A DNA stretch of 64,000 bases, taken from contig NZ_FOKE01000004.1 in NCBI RefSeq assembly GCF_900112065.1, positions 62,001 through 126,000 on the forward strand, written 5' to 3'. Positions 1 through 8,605 of this stretch are shown one piece after another. The stretch is from Cohnella sp. OV330. Lineage in GTDB: Bacteria; Bacillota; Bacilli; Paenibacillales; Paenibacillaceae. Under the pieces are notes generated by a model that was not told the origin of the DNA, ran no database searches, and was given only the letters and a program-made list of their open reading frames with translations. The position numbers and the translations under genes are program-made. Position 1 is the first letter of the stretch; every line of letters starts with the position of its first letter.

Positions 1-439
1 CCGGCCCGTCCCACGATACGTTCGCGCCGAAGGCTTGACTAAAAAAAGCGAGCGGCACGAGAACCGAATCGTTAGACATGACAGGCGCGGCATTCAATGC
101 ATATTTAACCTCATTAATCGTCGCTGTTTTCTGGCCGAGCGTGAGATGAACCTCAACCGCTTGTCCCCCCGCTCCTTTACCCTTGGCGACGACCGATTTG
201 GTCGCGGGTACCCATACCGCGTTGACGCCCAACGCTTCCGCAATCTTGCGGAAAGGCAGCAGAATCGTCCCATTGCGATTGATCGGCGACACGGGTACGG
301 GCAGCTTCACGTCGTCGAGCACGATCGTGACCGCAGGGGCTGCTGAAGCCGCCGATACGTCTTGCGCGCCCAAAGGCAGCAAAATAGCCGAGGCAAGAAC
401 GGCCGGCAGCCATTTTTGAACAGGTTTGAGCAGTTTCAT
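1..439 (-). CDS. Copper amine oxidase-type stalk domain protein, secreted (5' part only)
   Basis: The frame runs without a stop from an ATG at 439 to the left window edge, so only the N-terminal 146 residues are visible. It begins with a signal peptide: Lys residues at the start, a hydrophobic run WLPAVLASAILLPLG and a likely cleavage after VSAASA near residue 33. The mature part shows the stalk-domain pattern (PF07833): a short beta segment, then PINRNGTILLPFRKIAEALG, and later APVMSNDSVLVPLAFFSQAF. Proteins of this family are exported and use the domain as a surface spacer or attachment module; the activity usually sits in the missing C-terminal part. AAAGGAG lies 8 bases before the ATG. 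The upstream 440-685 spacer is AT-rich and holds no gene. Confidence 0.8.
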   Translation of the reverse strand, partial: MKLLKPVQKWLPAVLASAILLPLGAQDVSAASAAPAVTIVLDDVKLPVPVSPINRNGTILLPFRKIAEALGVNAVWVPATKSVVAKGKGAGGQAVEVHLTLGQKTATINEVKYALNAAPVMSNDSVLVPLAFFSQAFGANVSWDGP

Positions 440-685
440 CGGTTAAGCTCCTTTTCTACCAAGCCGTCTATGAATCTCTTCATTAGACGCTTTAGATGAA
501 GAGGAGTTGCACGCCTCCGCTAAAAAATCCCTAAAGAGGGGAATGATAGCGATGGCCCTGAATGAATATGCTCTGTTATTTAACGTCATTAACATAAATG
601 CCTTTATACGCTCTTATGCACGCATGATGCGATTCGAGCAATCTTTGCACATTTAGTTTACATAATATATTTTATGATTCGAGTA

Positions 686-1225
686 TTATTCGGTCCATTC
701 CGACCTCAATAATCCCATTTGGATCACGTCCGCATAGCGACCGTTGCGGTACAGCTTTTCTCGCAGTCTCCCCTCTTCGACGAAGCCGCACTTCAAGTAA
801 CTGCGGCAAGCCCGTTCGTTGAAATCGTACACTTCCAGCTCCAGCCGGTTCAGATTAAGCTCCTTGAACGCATAACCGATCAGCAGCCGCATCGCTTCCG
901 TTCCCAATCCCTGCCCGCAGCGATCGAGCGAGCCGATGACGATGCCGATTTTCGCGCAACGATTTTTCCAGTCGATCGTGTCCAGACCGATCTGCCCGAT
1001 GTATAGCTCCGTATTCGTCTCCGCGATGACGAAGCCGCGGCTGTCCGGCCGCGGATCCATCATGTCGGCGAGAAATCCCTCGGTCGACTCCAAACCGTGA
1101 GGAAACAGAAAAATATCCGACAGAAAACCCGTGATCGCTTCATTGTTCACCCACTGGCGAATCGGCACCAGATCCTCGTGGCGGTATTCGCGCAGTCGAA
1201 CGCGCTTGCCGATAATGTGCGGCAT
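686..1225 (-). CDS. GNAT N-acetyltransferase, RimJ/RimL type
   Basis: The 179-residue product is a GCN5-related acetyltransferase. It opens with the RimJ/RimL-like signature KRVRLREYRHEDL, has the acetyl-CoA pyrophosphate loop RCGQGLGTEA near residue 105, and ends with the typical FNERACRSYLKCGFVEEGRLR helix-strand. Substrate cannot be told; relatives acetylate ribosomal protein N termini, polyamines or antibiotics. The GTG at 1234 is only 2 bases from AAGGAG, so the ATG at 1225 (spacing 11) is the better start. It follows gluQ by 20 bases on the same strand and is probably co-transcribed with it. Confidence 0.8.
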   Translation of the reverse strand: MPHIIGKRVRLREYRHEDLVPIRQWVNNEAITGFLSDIFLFPHGLESTEGFLADMMDPRPDSRGFVIAETNTELYIGQIGLDTIDWKNRCAKIGIVIGSLDRCGQGLGTEAMRLLIGYAFKELNLNRLELEVYDFNERACRSYLKCGFVEEGRLREKLYRNGRYADVIQMGLLRSEWTE

Positions 1226-1245
1226 TTTTGGCACATCTCCTTCTA

Positions 1246-2250
1246 CTAAAAGTTTAGTCCTTTATCCTTGCCGGTCAGCAAATCGATCCACGCGTCCGGA
1301 AGCGTCGCCGATGGACTCCGCACAGCTGCGAGATCGAAGGAAGCGACCAGATCGGCAGGCTTCAGCTCTTCGATTCGATCGCGCAATCCGGCGAGCCAGG
1401 CGAGAAAACCGACGATTCGCTCGGACCGAACGCCGAACCGTTCGCGGAGCTCCGACAACGACACCGCCCCGTGACGCTTGGACAGCCGGCTGCCGTCCGC
1501 GCCGAGCAGCAGCGGAGAATGCGCGAATCGCGGCGGCGGACTGCCGAGCGCTTCGTACAGCGCCAGCTGCCGCGGCGTCGAATCGAGCAGATCCCAGCCG
1601 CGCAGCACGTCGGTAATCTCCATCTCGATATCGTCCGCGACGACGGCGAGCTGGTACGCCACGATGCCGTCCGCGCGCCGCACGACGAAGTCGCCGCCGC
1701 CGGCGCCGGAGAATGCCGTCTCGCCCGCGATGCCGTCCGCGAACCGGTACGTTGCGCGTTCATCCATCGCAAAGCGGAGCGATGGCGTCTTGCGCAGCGC
1801 CCGCTCCGCCCGCTCTGCTGCGGTCAGCGTCCGGCAGGTGCCCGGATACGCCGGTCCTTCGGCGTCAAGCCCATGCGGCGCGCTGGCCGCCGCCATCAGA
1901 TCGGCGCGGCTGCAATAGCAAGGATACAATCGCCCCTGCCGCAGCAGCTCGTCCAGGATGCGTTCATATTGCGCCGTACGCTTGCTCTGCTCGTAGGGCG
2001 CGTGAGGCCCCCCGACGTCCGGTCCTTCGTCCCAATCCAGGCCAAGCCACTTGAGCTCTTCCGGCAGCAGCGCCGCGAGCTCGGGCTTGCATCGCTGCCG
2101 GTCCAGGTCCTCCAGCCGAAGGACGATCTCCCCGCCCGCCGAACGAATCTGCAGCCAGGCGAGCAGCGCCGTCAACGCGTTGCCCAGGTGCAGCCTGCCG
2201 GACGGCGTAGGCGCGAACCTGCCGCGCACTCTCTTTCCGTTCGAAGCCAT
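1246..2250 (-). CDS. gluQ: Glutamyl-Q tRNA(Asp) synthetase
   Basis: This 334-residue class I aminoacyl-tRNA synthetase paralogue corresponds to GluQ/YadB, which places glutamate on the queuosine of tRNA(Asp). Visible are the ATP-binding HLGNA signature at residues 21-25, the lysine loop RLSKRHG at about 255, and the zinc-binding cysteines in CYCSR and YPGTCR. The length, and the absence of the anticodon-binding domain of full glutamyl-tRNA synthetases, fit GluQ (about 300 residues) rather than GltX. The ATG at 2250 follows a purine-rich GGGGAAGGGAG. The divergent neighbour is a two-component system with an 80-bp or longer spacer; a GNAT gene follows. Confidence 0.9.
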   Translation of the reverse strand: MASNGKRVRGRFAPTPSGRLHLGNALTALLAWLQIRSAGGEIVLRLEDLDRQRCKPELAALLPEELKWLGLDWDEGPDVGGPHAPYEQSKRTAQYERILDELLRQGRLYPCYCSRADLMAAASAPHGLDAEGPAYPGTCRTLTAAERAERALRKTPSLRFAMDERATYRFADGIAGETAFSGAGGGDFVVRRADGIVAYQLAVVADDIEMEITDVLRGWDLLDSTPRQLALYEALGSPPPRFAHSPLLLGADGSRLSKRHGAVSLSELRERFGVRSERIVGFLAWLAGLRDRIEELKPADLVASFDLAAVRSPSATLPDAWIDLLTGKDKGLNF

Positions 2251-2396
2251 CTCCCTTCCCCTTTCTCCGAAGATCGGTCTTGTAGCATAATAGGATTCAT
2301 ATTCAGTTCACAAACGAGCGTCAAAATAACATGAAAACGAAGGCGGCGCATCTTGGCGCCAGCCTCCGATCCGAACTTGAAAAGGTGGCCCATACG

Positions 2397-3068
2397 ATGG
2401 CGCGCATTCTTATTGTAGACGATGATCCGCATATCCGCGAGCTGCTCGGTCACTTCCTCGCGGCCGAAGGATTCGAGATCCAGGAAGCGACGGACGGCGC
2501 AGAAGCGCTGGCTTCGCTGGCCGAGTCTCCGTTCGATCTGGTCGTGCTGGATATTATGATGCCGAACATGGACGGTTGGGAGCTGTGCCGCGAGCTGCGG
2601 ACGCACTACGAGCTGCCGGTCCTCATGCTGACCGCGATGGGCGAGACCGCCCAGAAGGTCAAGGGCTTCCAGCTCGGCACGGACGACTACATGGTGAAGC
2701 CGTTCGAGCCTGCGGAGCTGGTCGTCCGCGTTAAGGCGCTTATGCGCAGATATAAGATCGCGGTGTCCCATCAGACGCAGATCGGCCGCGTGCTCATGAA
2801 CCGGCAGACGTTCGAGCTCCAGCTGGACGGACAGCCGCTCACGCTGCCGCTCAAAGAGTTCGAGCTGTTGTTCAAGCTGGCGAGCCATCCCGGCCAGACC
2901 TTCTCCCGCGATCAGCTCATCGAGCAGATCTGGGGCTTCGATTATGAAGGCGACGAGCGTACGGTCGACGTGCATATCAAGCGGCTGCGGGAGCGGTTTC
3001 CCGACGATTGCGGCTTCCGGATCACCACGATTCGGGGGCTTGGCTACCGGCTGGAGGTGCTCCCTTGA
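2397..3068 (+). CDS. OmpR/PhoB-family response regulator
   Basis: A 223-residue regulator with an N-terminal receiver and a C-terminal winged-helix DNA-binding domain. Receiver landmarks are the acidic pair D8-D9, phospho-acceptor D52 in VVLDIMMP, T79 and K101 in DYMVKPF. The C-terminal half shows the OmpR recognition pattern DERTVDVHIKRLRERF and the wing RGLGYRLE. The frame is open from an ATG at 2331, but AAAGGTGG precedes the ATG at 2397 and the receiver begins there. The stop overlaps the kinase start in TTGA, so the two are translationally coupled. The cognate signal and targets are not shown by the sequence. Confidence 0.92.
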   Translation: MARILIVDDDPHIRELLGHFLAAEGFEIQEATDGAEALASLAESPFDLVVLDIMMPNMDGWELCRELRTHYELPVLMLTAMGETAQKVKGFQLGTDDYMVKPFEPAELVVRVKALMRRYKIAVSHQTQIGRVLMNRQTFELQLDGQPLTLPLKEFELLFKLASHPGQTFSRDQLIEQIWGFDYEGDERTVDVHIKRLRERFPDDCGFRITTIRGLGYRLEVLP

Positions 3069-4282
3069 ACATCGGCGGATCGCGGCTATCCCGGTTATGG
3101 AAAAACTTCGCGCAAAGTCACAAGGATTATCGTCAGCTGCAAAAGGAATTCGAGGCTCGCATGCGCGACCAACGCAGAAGCGAAGCGCTTGCGGCCGGCG
3201 GGATGCGGGCATGGTTCGAGCGGCTGCCGCCCCCCTTGCACTTTCTGACCGGCGTCTCCGTATTCCTGTTCTGTTACTCCATCCTCTGGACGGCAGCGCA
3301 CTTTTTGCTTCGTGCCGTCGGCCGACTCTTGCCGATGCCGGGTACGCTGCGCGAGTATTTGACGCTGATCCTGACTTTTTTCCTATTCGGGCTGTCGATC
3401 GTGATCATCCGTTATTTGTTCAGGCCGGAAGCGAGGGCGATGCAGCTCGTGAACGCGCTGACCGACGCGATGTCCAGAATGGGAAAAGGCGACTTCAACG
3501 TAAATGTGGAGGTCAATCCGAGGTACGCGGGACAATATTACGAGGTCGTCAAAAACTTCAAGCAGATGGCCGCCGATCTGGGGCAGATCGAAGATATGCG
3601 GCAGCAGTTCGTCGCCAACGTTTCCCATGAGATTCAATCGCCGCTCACGTCGATCAAAGGCTTCGCGCAGGCGCTCAAGTCGGATCGGCTCTCGGAGACG
3701 CAGCGCAAGCATTACCTGGACATCATCGAAGCCGAGAGCGAGCGCCTGTCCCGTCTCAGCGACAACCTCCTCAAGCTCACGACGCTCGAGTCCAAGCGGC
3801 CGCCCTACCAGCCCCGTACGTACAAGCTCGACAAGCAGCTTCGGCAGGTCGTGCTCGCCGCCGAGCCTCAATGGCAGGCTAAACGGCTGGAGCTCGACAT
3901 CCGCCTCTCCGAGTGCGAGCTGGAGGCCGATGAAGAATTGCTGCGCCAAGTATGGGTGAACCTGCTGCACAACGCGATCAAGTTTACGCCCGAAGGCGGC
4001 GTGCTGGGCCTCTCGCTCGCCGTAACCGGCGGCAGCGCGGTCGTTCACGTCGAGGATACGGGACCGGGCGTGCCGCCCGAGCATCTCCCCCGTTTGTTCG
4101 AGCGGTTTTACAAAGCGGATAAATCGCGCAACCGGGCGGCCGGCGGCAGCGGCCTCGGCCTCTCGATCGTTCAGCGGATCGTACAGATGCATCACGGCGA
4201 GGTGTCGATCGCGAACCGGCTCGTCGCCGGCACGCGCGTCACGGTCGAGCTTCCGCTCTCCCAAAGCGGATCGCAACCTTAA
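3065..4282 (+). CDS. Sensor histidine kinase (HAMP-HisKA-HATPase)
   Basis: A 405-residue membrane kinase, probable partner of the upstream regulator. Order: cytoplasmic basic segment 1-55, membrane helices about 58-85 and 98-118, HAMP linker, HisKA box ANVSHEIQSPLTSIKGFAQ with the phospho-accepting His near 188, then ATPase boxes N (LLHNAIKFTPEGG), G1 (VEDTGPGVP) and G2 (SGLGLSIV). Extracellular sequence between the helices is very short, suggesting intramembrane or partner-mediated sensing. The TTG at 3065, overlapping the regulator stop and preceded by GGAGGTG, was chosen over the in-frame ATG at 3008 that lies inside the regulator. A strong hairpin follows. Confidence 0.9.
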   Translation: MNIGGSRLSRLWKNFAQSHKDYRQLQKEFEARMRDQRRSEALAAGGMRAWFERLPPPLHFLTGVSVFLFCYSILWTAAHFLLRAVGRLLPMPGTLREYLTLILTFFLFGLSIVIIRYLFRPEARAMQLVNALTDAMSRMGKGDFNVNVEVNPRYAGQYYEVVKNFKQMAADLGQIEDMRQQFVANVSHEIQSPLTSIKGFAQALKSDRLSETQRKHYLDIIEAESERLSRLSDNLLKLTTLESKRPPYQPRTYKLDKQLRQVVLAAEPQWQAKRLELDIRLSECELEADEELLRQVWVNLLHNAIKFTPEGGVLGLSLAVTGGSAVVHVEDTGPGVPPEHLPRLFERFYKADKSRNRAAGGSGLGLSIVQRIVQMHHGEVSIANRLVAGTRVTVELPLSQSGSQP

Positions 4283-4299
4283 GGCTTAAGACATTAAAA

Positions 4300-4333
4300 A
4301 AGCTGCCGTCGCACTTTTGTGCGACGGCAGCTT
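4300..4333. terminator. Bidirectional Rho-independent terminator
   Basis: A perfect 15-bp stem (AAGCTGCCGTCGCAC paired with its complement) with a TTTT loop lies between the convergent kinase and chemoreceptor genes. On the minus strand it is followed by TTTTTAATG, so it terminates the chemoreceptor transcript best; on the plus strand the U tract is weak. Confidence 0.85.
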
Positions 4334-4349
4334 CCGCTTATGAATAAAC

Positions 4350-6032
4350 TTATAGCTTGAACGCGCTCACGGCTTGCTTGAGCTCCGCCGCGATGCCGGA
4401 CAGCGTCCGGGACGAGGAGGACAGCTCCTCGCTGAACGCGAGCTGTTCCTCCGCCGATGCGGCCGCTTCCTGCGTCATCGAGGCGGTCATGGACGCCATA
4501 TGTCCGATGTTGGACACCGACGCGGATACCTCCTCCGAGCTCGCGGCCAGCTGTTCGGCGGCCGCTGCCGCCTCCTGCACGCGGGAGGATACCTCGTACG
4601 ACGCGCTCGCGATCTGCTTGAAGGCGACGGCCGCCTCGTTCACGGCCGTGCTGCCGGCTTGAACTTCCTCGATGCTCGTGCTCATGAGCGCGGACATCGA
4701 TTCGACCTGTTCGCGTACCTCGGTGATGAGCGTGTAAACGTTGCCGACCGACTCGTTGGTCTGGGTGGCGAGCTTGCGCACTTCGCCCGCGACGACCGCG
4801 AAGCCGGCGCCATGCTCGCCGGCGCGCGCCGCTTCGATGGCGGCGTTAAGCGCGAGCAGGTTGGTACGCGAAGCGATCTCGCCGATGATGCCGGTGACCT
4901 CGCCGATCTGATGGGACTTCGCGACGAGGCTCGTGATTTGCTTGCCGGCAAGACCGACGGTCTGCTCGAGCGAAGCCATGCGCTCCGTCACGTGGACGAT
5001 CCGGTCCGTCCCCGTCGTAGCCGCGGTAGCGGCGCCTGCGGACAATTCAGCGACCTCGGAGGTCGTCTCGGCGATTCTGCCTACGCCTTCGGCCATTTCC
5101 TCCATGACGCGGTCGCACTCCGCAGCCGACTTCGCCTGGCTTTCCGAATTGGAGGCGATCAGGGAGACGGACTCCGCGATCTGGACGGAAGCGCCCTTGT
5201 TCTGCTCGGAGCCGCCGGACAGCTGGATCGACGAAGTCGCGAGCACCGAAGCGCTGTCCTGCATCTGACGGACCGAGTCTCGCAGCTTGGCGACCGTATC
5301 GTTCAACCTCGTGAGCAGCGTGCCGAACTCGTCGCTTCGTTTCGTCTCGAAAAACGAGATTTGAAGGTCGCCCGCGGCCACTCGGCTCAGCGCATCGGTC
5401 GTTTGCTTCAGCGGCACCGTAATGTTGCGGATCAACAGCCAGGAGAGCGCAATCGCGAGCAAAACGATCGCAATGCCGATGTAGAAGACGAGCGATGCGC
5501 TGCTGTGGAACAATTCTTCATTGTCCTTTACGCTGCTCGCCGCGCCCTCGTGATTAAAAGCGATCAGCTTATCGACGGTTTGGTCGAGCTCCGTGAAAGC
5601 TTCGGAAGCCGATTTCCCCTTGTCCGCGTTTCCGGAACTTTGCGTCGATGCCGAATAACTGGTCTTGAACTCCCCCCAATCCTGCTGAAGCGCATCGTAC
5701 AGCTTTTTGTCCTCTTCGTTCGTAACCGAGCCTTTATAGCCGTTCACGCTGCTCTCGATCTCCGGGAACAACGAAGCCATTTGTTCGATCGCCTTCTTTT
5801 TGGCCGCTTCGTCGGTGGCGACGAGCGATTGGTAATATAGGTTCGTAATCTCTTGTAAGTCGATTTTAATGTTGCTCATCGTTTCCACGCCGCTTAGCCA
5901 ATCGTTGCCGATCTCCTGCGATTGCTCGTTCATTTTGCTCATGTTGACCAGGCTGATGAAGCCCAGCGCCACGAGCGCGACGAGTATGGCGCTAAACGCC
6001 CCCACCATTTTTTTGCCGACCGTCCATCTCAT
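4350..6032 (-). CDS. Methyl-accepting chemotaxis protein
   Basis: A 560-residue transmembrane chemoreceptor. Residues 8-30 form the first membrane helix, followed by an extracellular domain of about 150 residues with the helical pattern of the four-helix-bundle sensor (4HB_MCP), a second membrane helix near 180-200, a HAMP domain, and a long cytoplasmic coiled coil. The conserved signalling hairpin, which contacts CheA/CheW, is visible as [20 protein letters not shown] near residue 400. The ligand is not predictable. CGGGAGGC precedes the ATG. It is monocistronic, bounded by a terminator downstream and a possible motility-type promoter upstream. Confidence 0.92.
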   Translation of the reverse strand: MRWTVGKKMVGAFSAILVALVALGFISLVNMSKMNEQSQEIGNDWLSGVETMSNIKIDLQEITNLYYQSLVATDEAAKKKAIEQMASLFPEIESSVNGYKGSVTNEEDKKLYDALQQDWGEFKTSYSASTQSSGNADKGKSASEAFTELDQTVDKLIAFNHEGAASSVKDNEELFHSSASLVFYIGIAIVLLAIALSWLLIRNITVPLKQTTDALSRVAAGDLQISFFETKRSDEFGTLLTRLNDTVAKLRDSVRQMQDSASVLATSSIQLSGGSEQNKGASVQIAESVSLIASNSESQAKSAAECDRVMEEMAEGVGRIAETTSEVAELSAGAATAATTGTDRIVHVTERMASLEQTVGLAGKQITSLVAKSHQIGEVTGIIGEIASRTNLLALNAAIEAARAGEHGAGFAVVAGEVRKLATQTNESVGNVYTLITEVREQVESMSALMSTSIEEVQAGSTAVNEAAVAFKQIASASYEVSSRVQEAAAAAEQLAASSEEVSASVSNIGHMASMTASMTQEAAASAEEQLAFSEELSSSSRTLSGIAAELKQAVSAFKL

Positions 6033-6089
6033 AGGTTGACTGCCTCCCGCCGCACGTCCGGCTCATCATAATGTTCTTTTCCACTTATC

Positions 6090-6117
6090 ATATCGGTGCG
6101 CAGTTAAAAAAAACTTA
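6090..6117 (-). promoter_or_regulatory. Candidate sigma-D (motility) promoter for the chemoreceptor
   Basis: On the minus strand TAAG and ACCGATAT are separated by 16 bases, 58 bases upstream of the chemoreceptor start. This resembles the Bacillus sigma-D consensus TAAA-N15-GCCGATAT, which commonly drives mcp genes, with one mismatch in each box and one extra spacer base. The match is suggestive, not proof. Confidence 0.45.
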
Positions 6118-6205
6118 ACATTTCTCCATAAATTTGTAGAAAAAGATGATGATTCATTAACGATTACGTCGATTTTTGTCGTATTTGGCTCTATTTATTA
6201 ACAAA

Positions 6206-6240
6206 TAACCCCGCTCTCCCATTCGGGAAAAGCGGGGTTA
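6206..6240 (-). terminator. Terminator of the fucose operon
   Basis: TAACCCCGCT pairs with AGCGGGGTTA around a 15-base loop. Read on the minus strand the stem is followed by TTTGTTAATAAAT. It lies 34 bases after the kinase stop codon. Confidence 0.75.
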
Positions 6241-6274
6241 CTGGTCGATTAACCAAGCTTAATTCCGTTTTACA

Positions 6275-7828
6275 TTATGTTTCGGAAGCCGGCGACGCGT
6301 TTGATCCAGGGCTGGGTTGCAGCGCCAAAAACCGGCTATACGCAGACTCCCATGCCCCGCTGTCGCCCGGCTCGTACGTATCGACCGGGAAAGAGCGGGA
6401 CACGAGACGCCTGGCTTCCGCAAGATCGGCAATCTCGCCTTGCGCGACGAATTGCAGCAGCAAGTTGCCGATCGCGCTGGCCTCCGCAGGCCCGGCGAAG
6501 ACCGGCCGGCCGATCGCGCCGGCCGATAGCCGGCAGAGCAGCCTGTTCTGGATGCCGCCGCCCACCATATGGAGTCCGGCGAACTTGCGGCCGGTGAGCG
6601 ACTCCGCCTGCTCGAGCGCCTGCCTGTAGCGAAGCGCCAGGCTCTCGAGGACGCAGCGGGCAAATTCGCCCTGGTCCCGCGGCTCCGGCTGGCCGGTCTC
6701 CCGGCAATAAGCGCGAATTTTGGACGTCATGTCGGACGGCCCGTAGAAGCGGGCGTCGTCCGGGTCGATCAGGCTCCGCAGCGGCTCGGCCGCTTCAGCG
6801 AGTTCCACGAGCTCCGGATAGCCGATCGGCGCTTCGCTCTCGTCCCACTCCCGTTTGCACTCTTGCAGGATCCACAAGCCCATGATGTTTTTGAGGAGCT
6901 GATACGTGCCGCCGACGCCGCCTTCATTGGAAAAGGACAGCGAGAGCGTCTCCGGCTTTAGCACCGGCTCCGCCAGCTCCGTGCCGAGCAGCGACCAGGT
7001 ACCGCAGACCAGATAAGCGAACGGTTCGTCTCCCGCCGGCACGGCCGCGATCGCGGATGCCGTATCGTGCGAGCCGACCGCCACCGCTGCGACCGGGGGA
7101 ATCCGAAGCTCATCCAGAACCTCGTCCGACAGCGCGCCGATCCGGGTGCCGGGCGCGACGGGCTCCAGGAACATCGTCTCTGGAATGCCGAGCTCGCGCA
7201 TCAGCTCCGCGTTCCAGCGCCGCGTGCGCGGATCGAACAGCTGCGTCGTCGTCGCCATCGTAAACTCGCAGGCCGGCACGCCCGTCAGCAGGTAAGTCAG
7301 CAGATCCGGCGTCAACAGCAGCGTCTTGGCCGCGTCGAGCTTCGCCGAACCGGCCTTGCTCATCGCATAAAGCTGATAGAGCGTATTGAAGGGCATGAAC
7401 TGAAGCCCGCTCGACGCGAACAGCGCGTCGGCGCCGAACCGCTCGCTCAGCTCCTCGATCAGCCTTTCCGTCTGCGGATCGCGGTAATGATACGGATTGC
7501 CAAGGAGTTCGCCGCCTTCGTCGATCAGGCCGAAGTCGACGCCCCACGTATCGATGCCGAGCGTCCGCGGCGAATAACCCGCTTGGAACGTCTTGCGGAT
7601 CCCACGCTTGATCTCCTGCAGCAGGCGCAGGATGTCCCAATGCAAATGCTTGCCTACGCGTACGGCTTCATTTTCGAAGCGATGCATCTCCGCCACTTTA
7701 AGCGTACGGACGCCGTCCGCTTCCGCGCTAAGCTCGCCTACGTAGGCGCGGCCCGAGCTCGCGCCCATATCGAACGCCAGCGCGGTCGCGCGCTGCGGTA
7801 CGCCGCTTGCAGCCGTTGTCTCGCTCAT
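6275..7828 (-). CDS. FGGY-family L-fuculokinase, RhaB-like
   Basis: A 517-residue sugar kinase of the FGGY family that phosphorylates a ketose with ATP in the cytoplasm. The N-terminal phosphate motif AFDMGASSGR (near residue 19), the central VGSHDTASAIAAVPAG and the C-terminal nucleotide motif HMVGGGIQNRLLC followed by AEASAIGNLL are all present. By sequence pattern it is closest to rhamnulokinase (RhaB), but its operon partners are L-fucose isomerase and a class II aldolase, so the likely substrate is L-fuculose; L-fuculose and L-rhamnulose are closely related. It starts 15 bases after the aldolase stop and ends before a clear terminator. Confidence 0.85.
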   Translation of the reverse strand: MSETTAASGVPQRATALAFDMGASSGRAYVGELSAEADGVRTLKVAEMHRFENEAVRVGKHLHWDILRLLQEIKRGIRKTFQAGYSPRTLGIDTWGVDFGLIDEGGELLGNPYHYRDPQTERLIEELSERFGADALFASSGLQFMPFNTLYQLYAMSKAGSAKLDAAKTLLLTPDLLTYLLTGVPACEFTMATTTQLFDPRTRRWNAELMRELGIPETMFLEPVAPGTRIGALSDEVLDELRIPPVAAVAVGSHDTASAIAAVPAGDEPFAYLVCGTWSLLGTELAEPVLKPETLSLSFSNEGGVGGTYQLLKNIMGLWILQECKREWDESEAPIGYPELVELAEAAEPLRSLIDPDDARFYGPSDMTSKIRAYCRETGQPEPRDQGEFARCVLESLALRYRQALEQAESLTGRKFAGLHMVGGGIQNRLLCRLSAGAIGRPVFAGPAEASAIGNLLLQFVAQGEIADLAEARRLVSRSFPVDTYEPGDSGAWESAYSRFLALQPSPGSNASPASET

Positions 7829-7843
7829 GACCCGTTCCTCCGC

Positions 7844-8503
7844 TTATTTCATTTTTTGCAGCAGCTCGATCCGGTACGCTTCGCTCTCCAGCGACGCGAT
7901 CTCTTTGTACTCGGCGTCCGTCAATGCCTTAGGCTTCTTGATCGCGCTCGCGATAAGCCAGATCTTCGCGCTCTCCTCGACGACCTCGGTGCGGTAGTAC
8001 GCTTCGCGAAGATTGCGTCCCGTCGTGACGAGACCGTGATTGCCGAGCAGGATCGTGCTGTAGTCGTTCACCTTGGCGACGACGGCGTCGGCGAGGCGGT
8101 CGGTCGTCGGCAGCACGTACGGGACGTACGTCGTCGTGCCGACGAGCGCGGCCTGGTCGGGGAACATAACGGGCAGCTCTTGTTCGACCAGCGTGAAGGC
8201 GATGCAGTACGGCGGGTGCGTATGGACGATCGCGCCGATGGACGGGTTGGCTCTGTAGGCATACAGATGCATCAGCACCTCGGACGACGGCCGCAGGCCG
8301 ATGTCGGCGATGTCGCCGCTCTCGATGTCTACCTCCACCCACTGCTCTGGCGCGATCTCGTCCAGCGCGAACCCGCTCGGAGACAGGTACATCTTGCCCT
8401 CGTGCCTGGCGCTCAGATTGCCGCCGGGTCCGACGACCAGTTTGTTCGATACCGTCTTGCGCGCGTACTTGCACAGCTCATTGCGAATATCCGTGGCGCT
8501 CAT
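7844..8503 (-). CDS. fucA: L-fuculose-1-phosphate aldolase (class II aldolase)
   Basis: A 219-residue zinc-dependent aldolase, the length of Escherichia coli FucA (215). It should split L-fuculose-1-phosphate into dihydroxyacetone phosphate and L-lactaldehyde. Visible are the phosphate-binding loop GPGGNLSAR, the catalytic acid in RPSSEVLMH, and the zinc ligands in VHTHPP and GNHGLVTTG. It sits between fucI and the kinase on the same strand. A GGAGG 7 bases before the ATG at 8503 supports the start. Rhamnulose-phosphate aldolase is less likely because that family is longer (about 270 residues). Confidence 0.85.
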   Translation of the reverse strand: MSATDIRNELCKYARKTVSNKLVVGPGGNLSARHEGKMYLSPSGFALDEIAPEQWVEVDIESGDIADIGLRPSSEVLMHLYAYRANPSIGAIVHTHPPYCIAFTLVEQELPVMFPDQAALVGTTTYVPYVLPTTDRLADAVVAKVNDYSTILLGNHGLVTTGRNLREAYYRTEVVEESAKIWLIASAIKKPKALTDAEYKEIASLESEAYRIELLQKMK

Positions 8504-8564
8504 GCGTGATTGACCTCCAATGGGTAAAATGAATGGGCAGGACGGGACGAAAGGATAAACCGGA

Positions 8565-8592
8565 CGAAGGCCGCCCGGAGCGGACGGCTTCG
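8565..8592 (-). other. Intercistronic hairpin between fucI and fucA
   Basis: CGAAGGCCGCCCG and CGGACGGCTTCG form an imperfect stem (one bulge, one mismatch) with a GAG loop in the 102-bp fucI-fucA gap. There is no U tract on the minus strand, so it more likely affects mRNA processing or stability than termination. Confidence 0.4.
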
Positions 8593-8605
8593 TTTTAGTT
8601 GCCTT

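Noticed and set aside
4374..5840. 488-codon plus-strand frame opposite the chemoreceptor
   Set aside because: Shadow frame; the chemoreceptor domains on the other strand are unambiguous.
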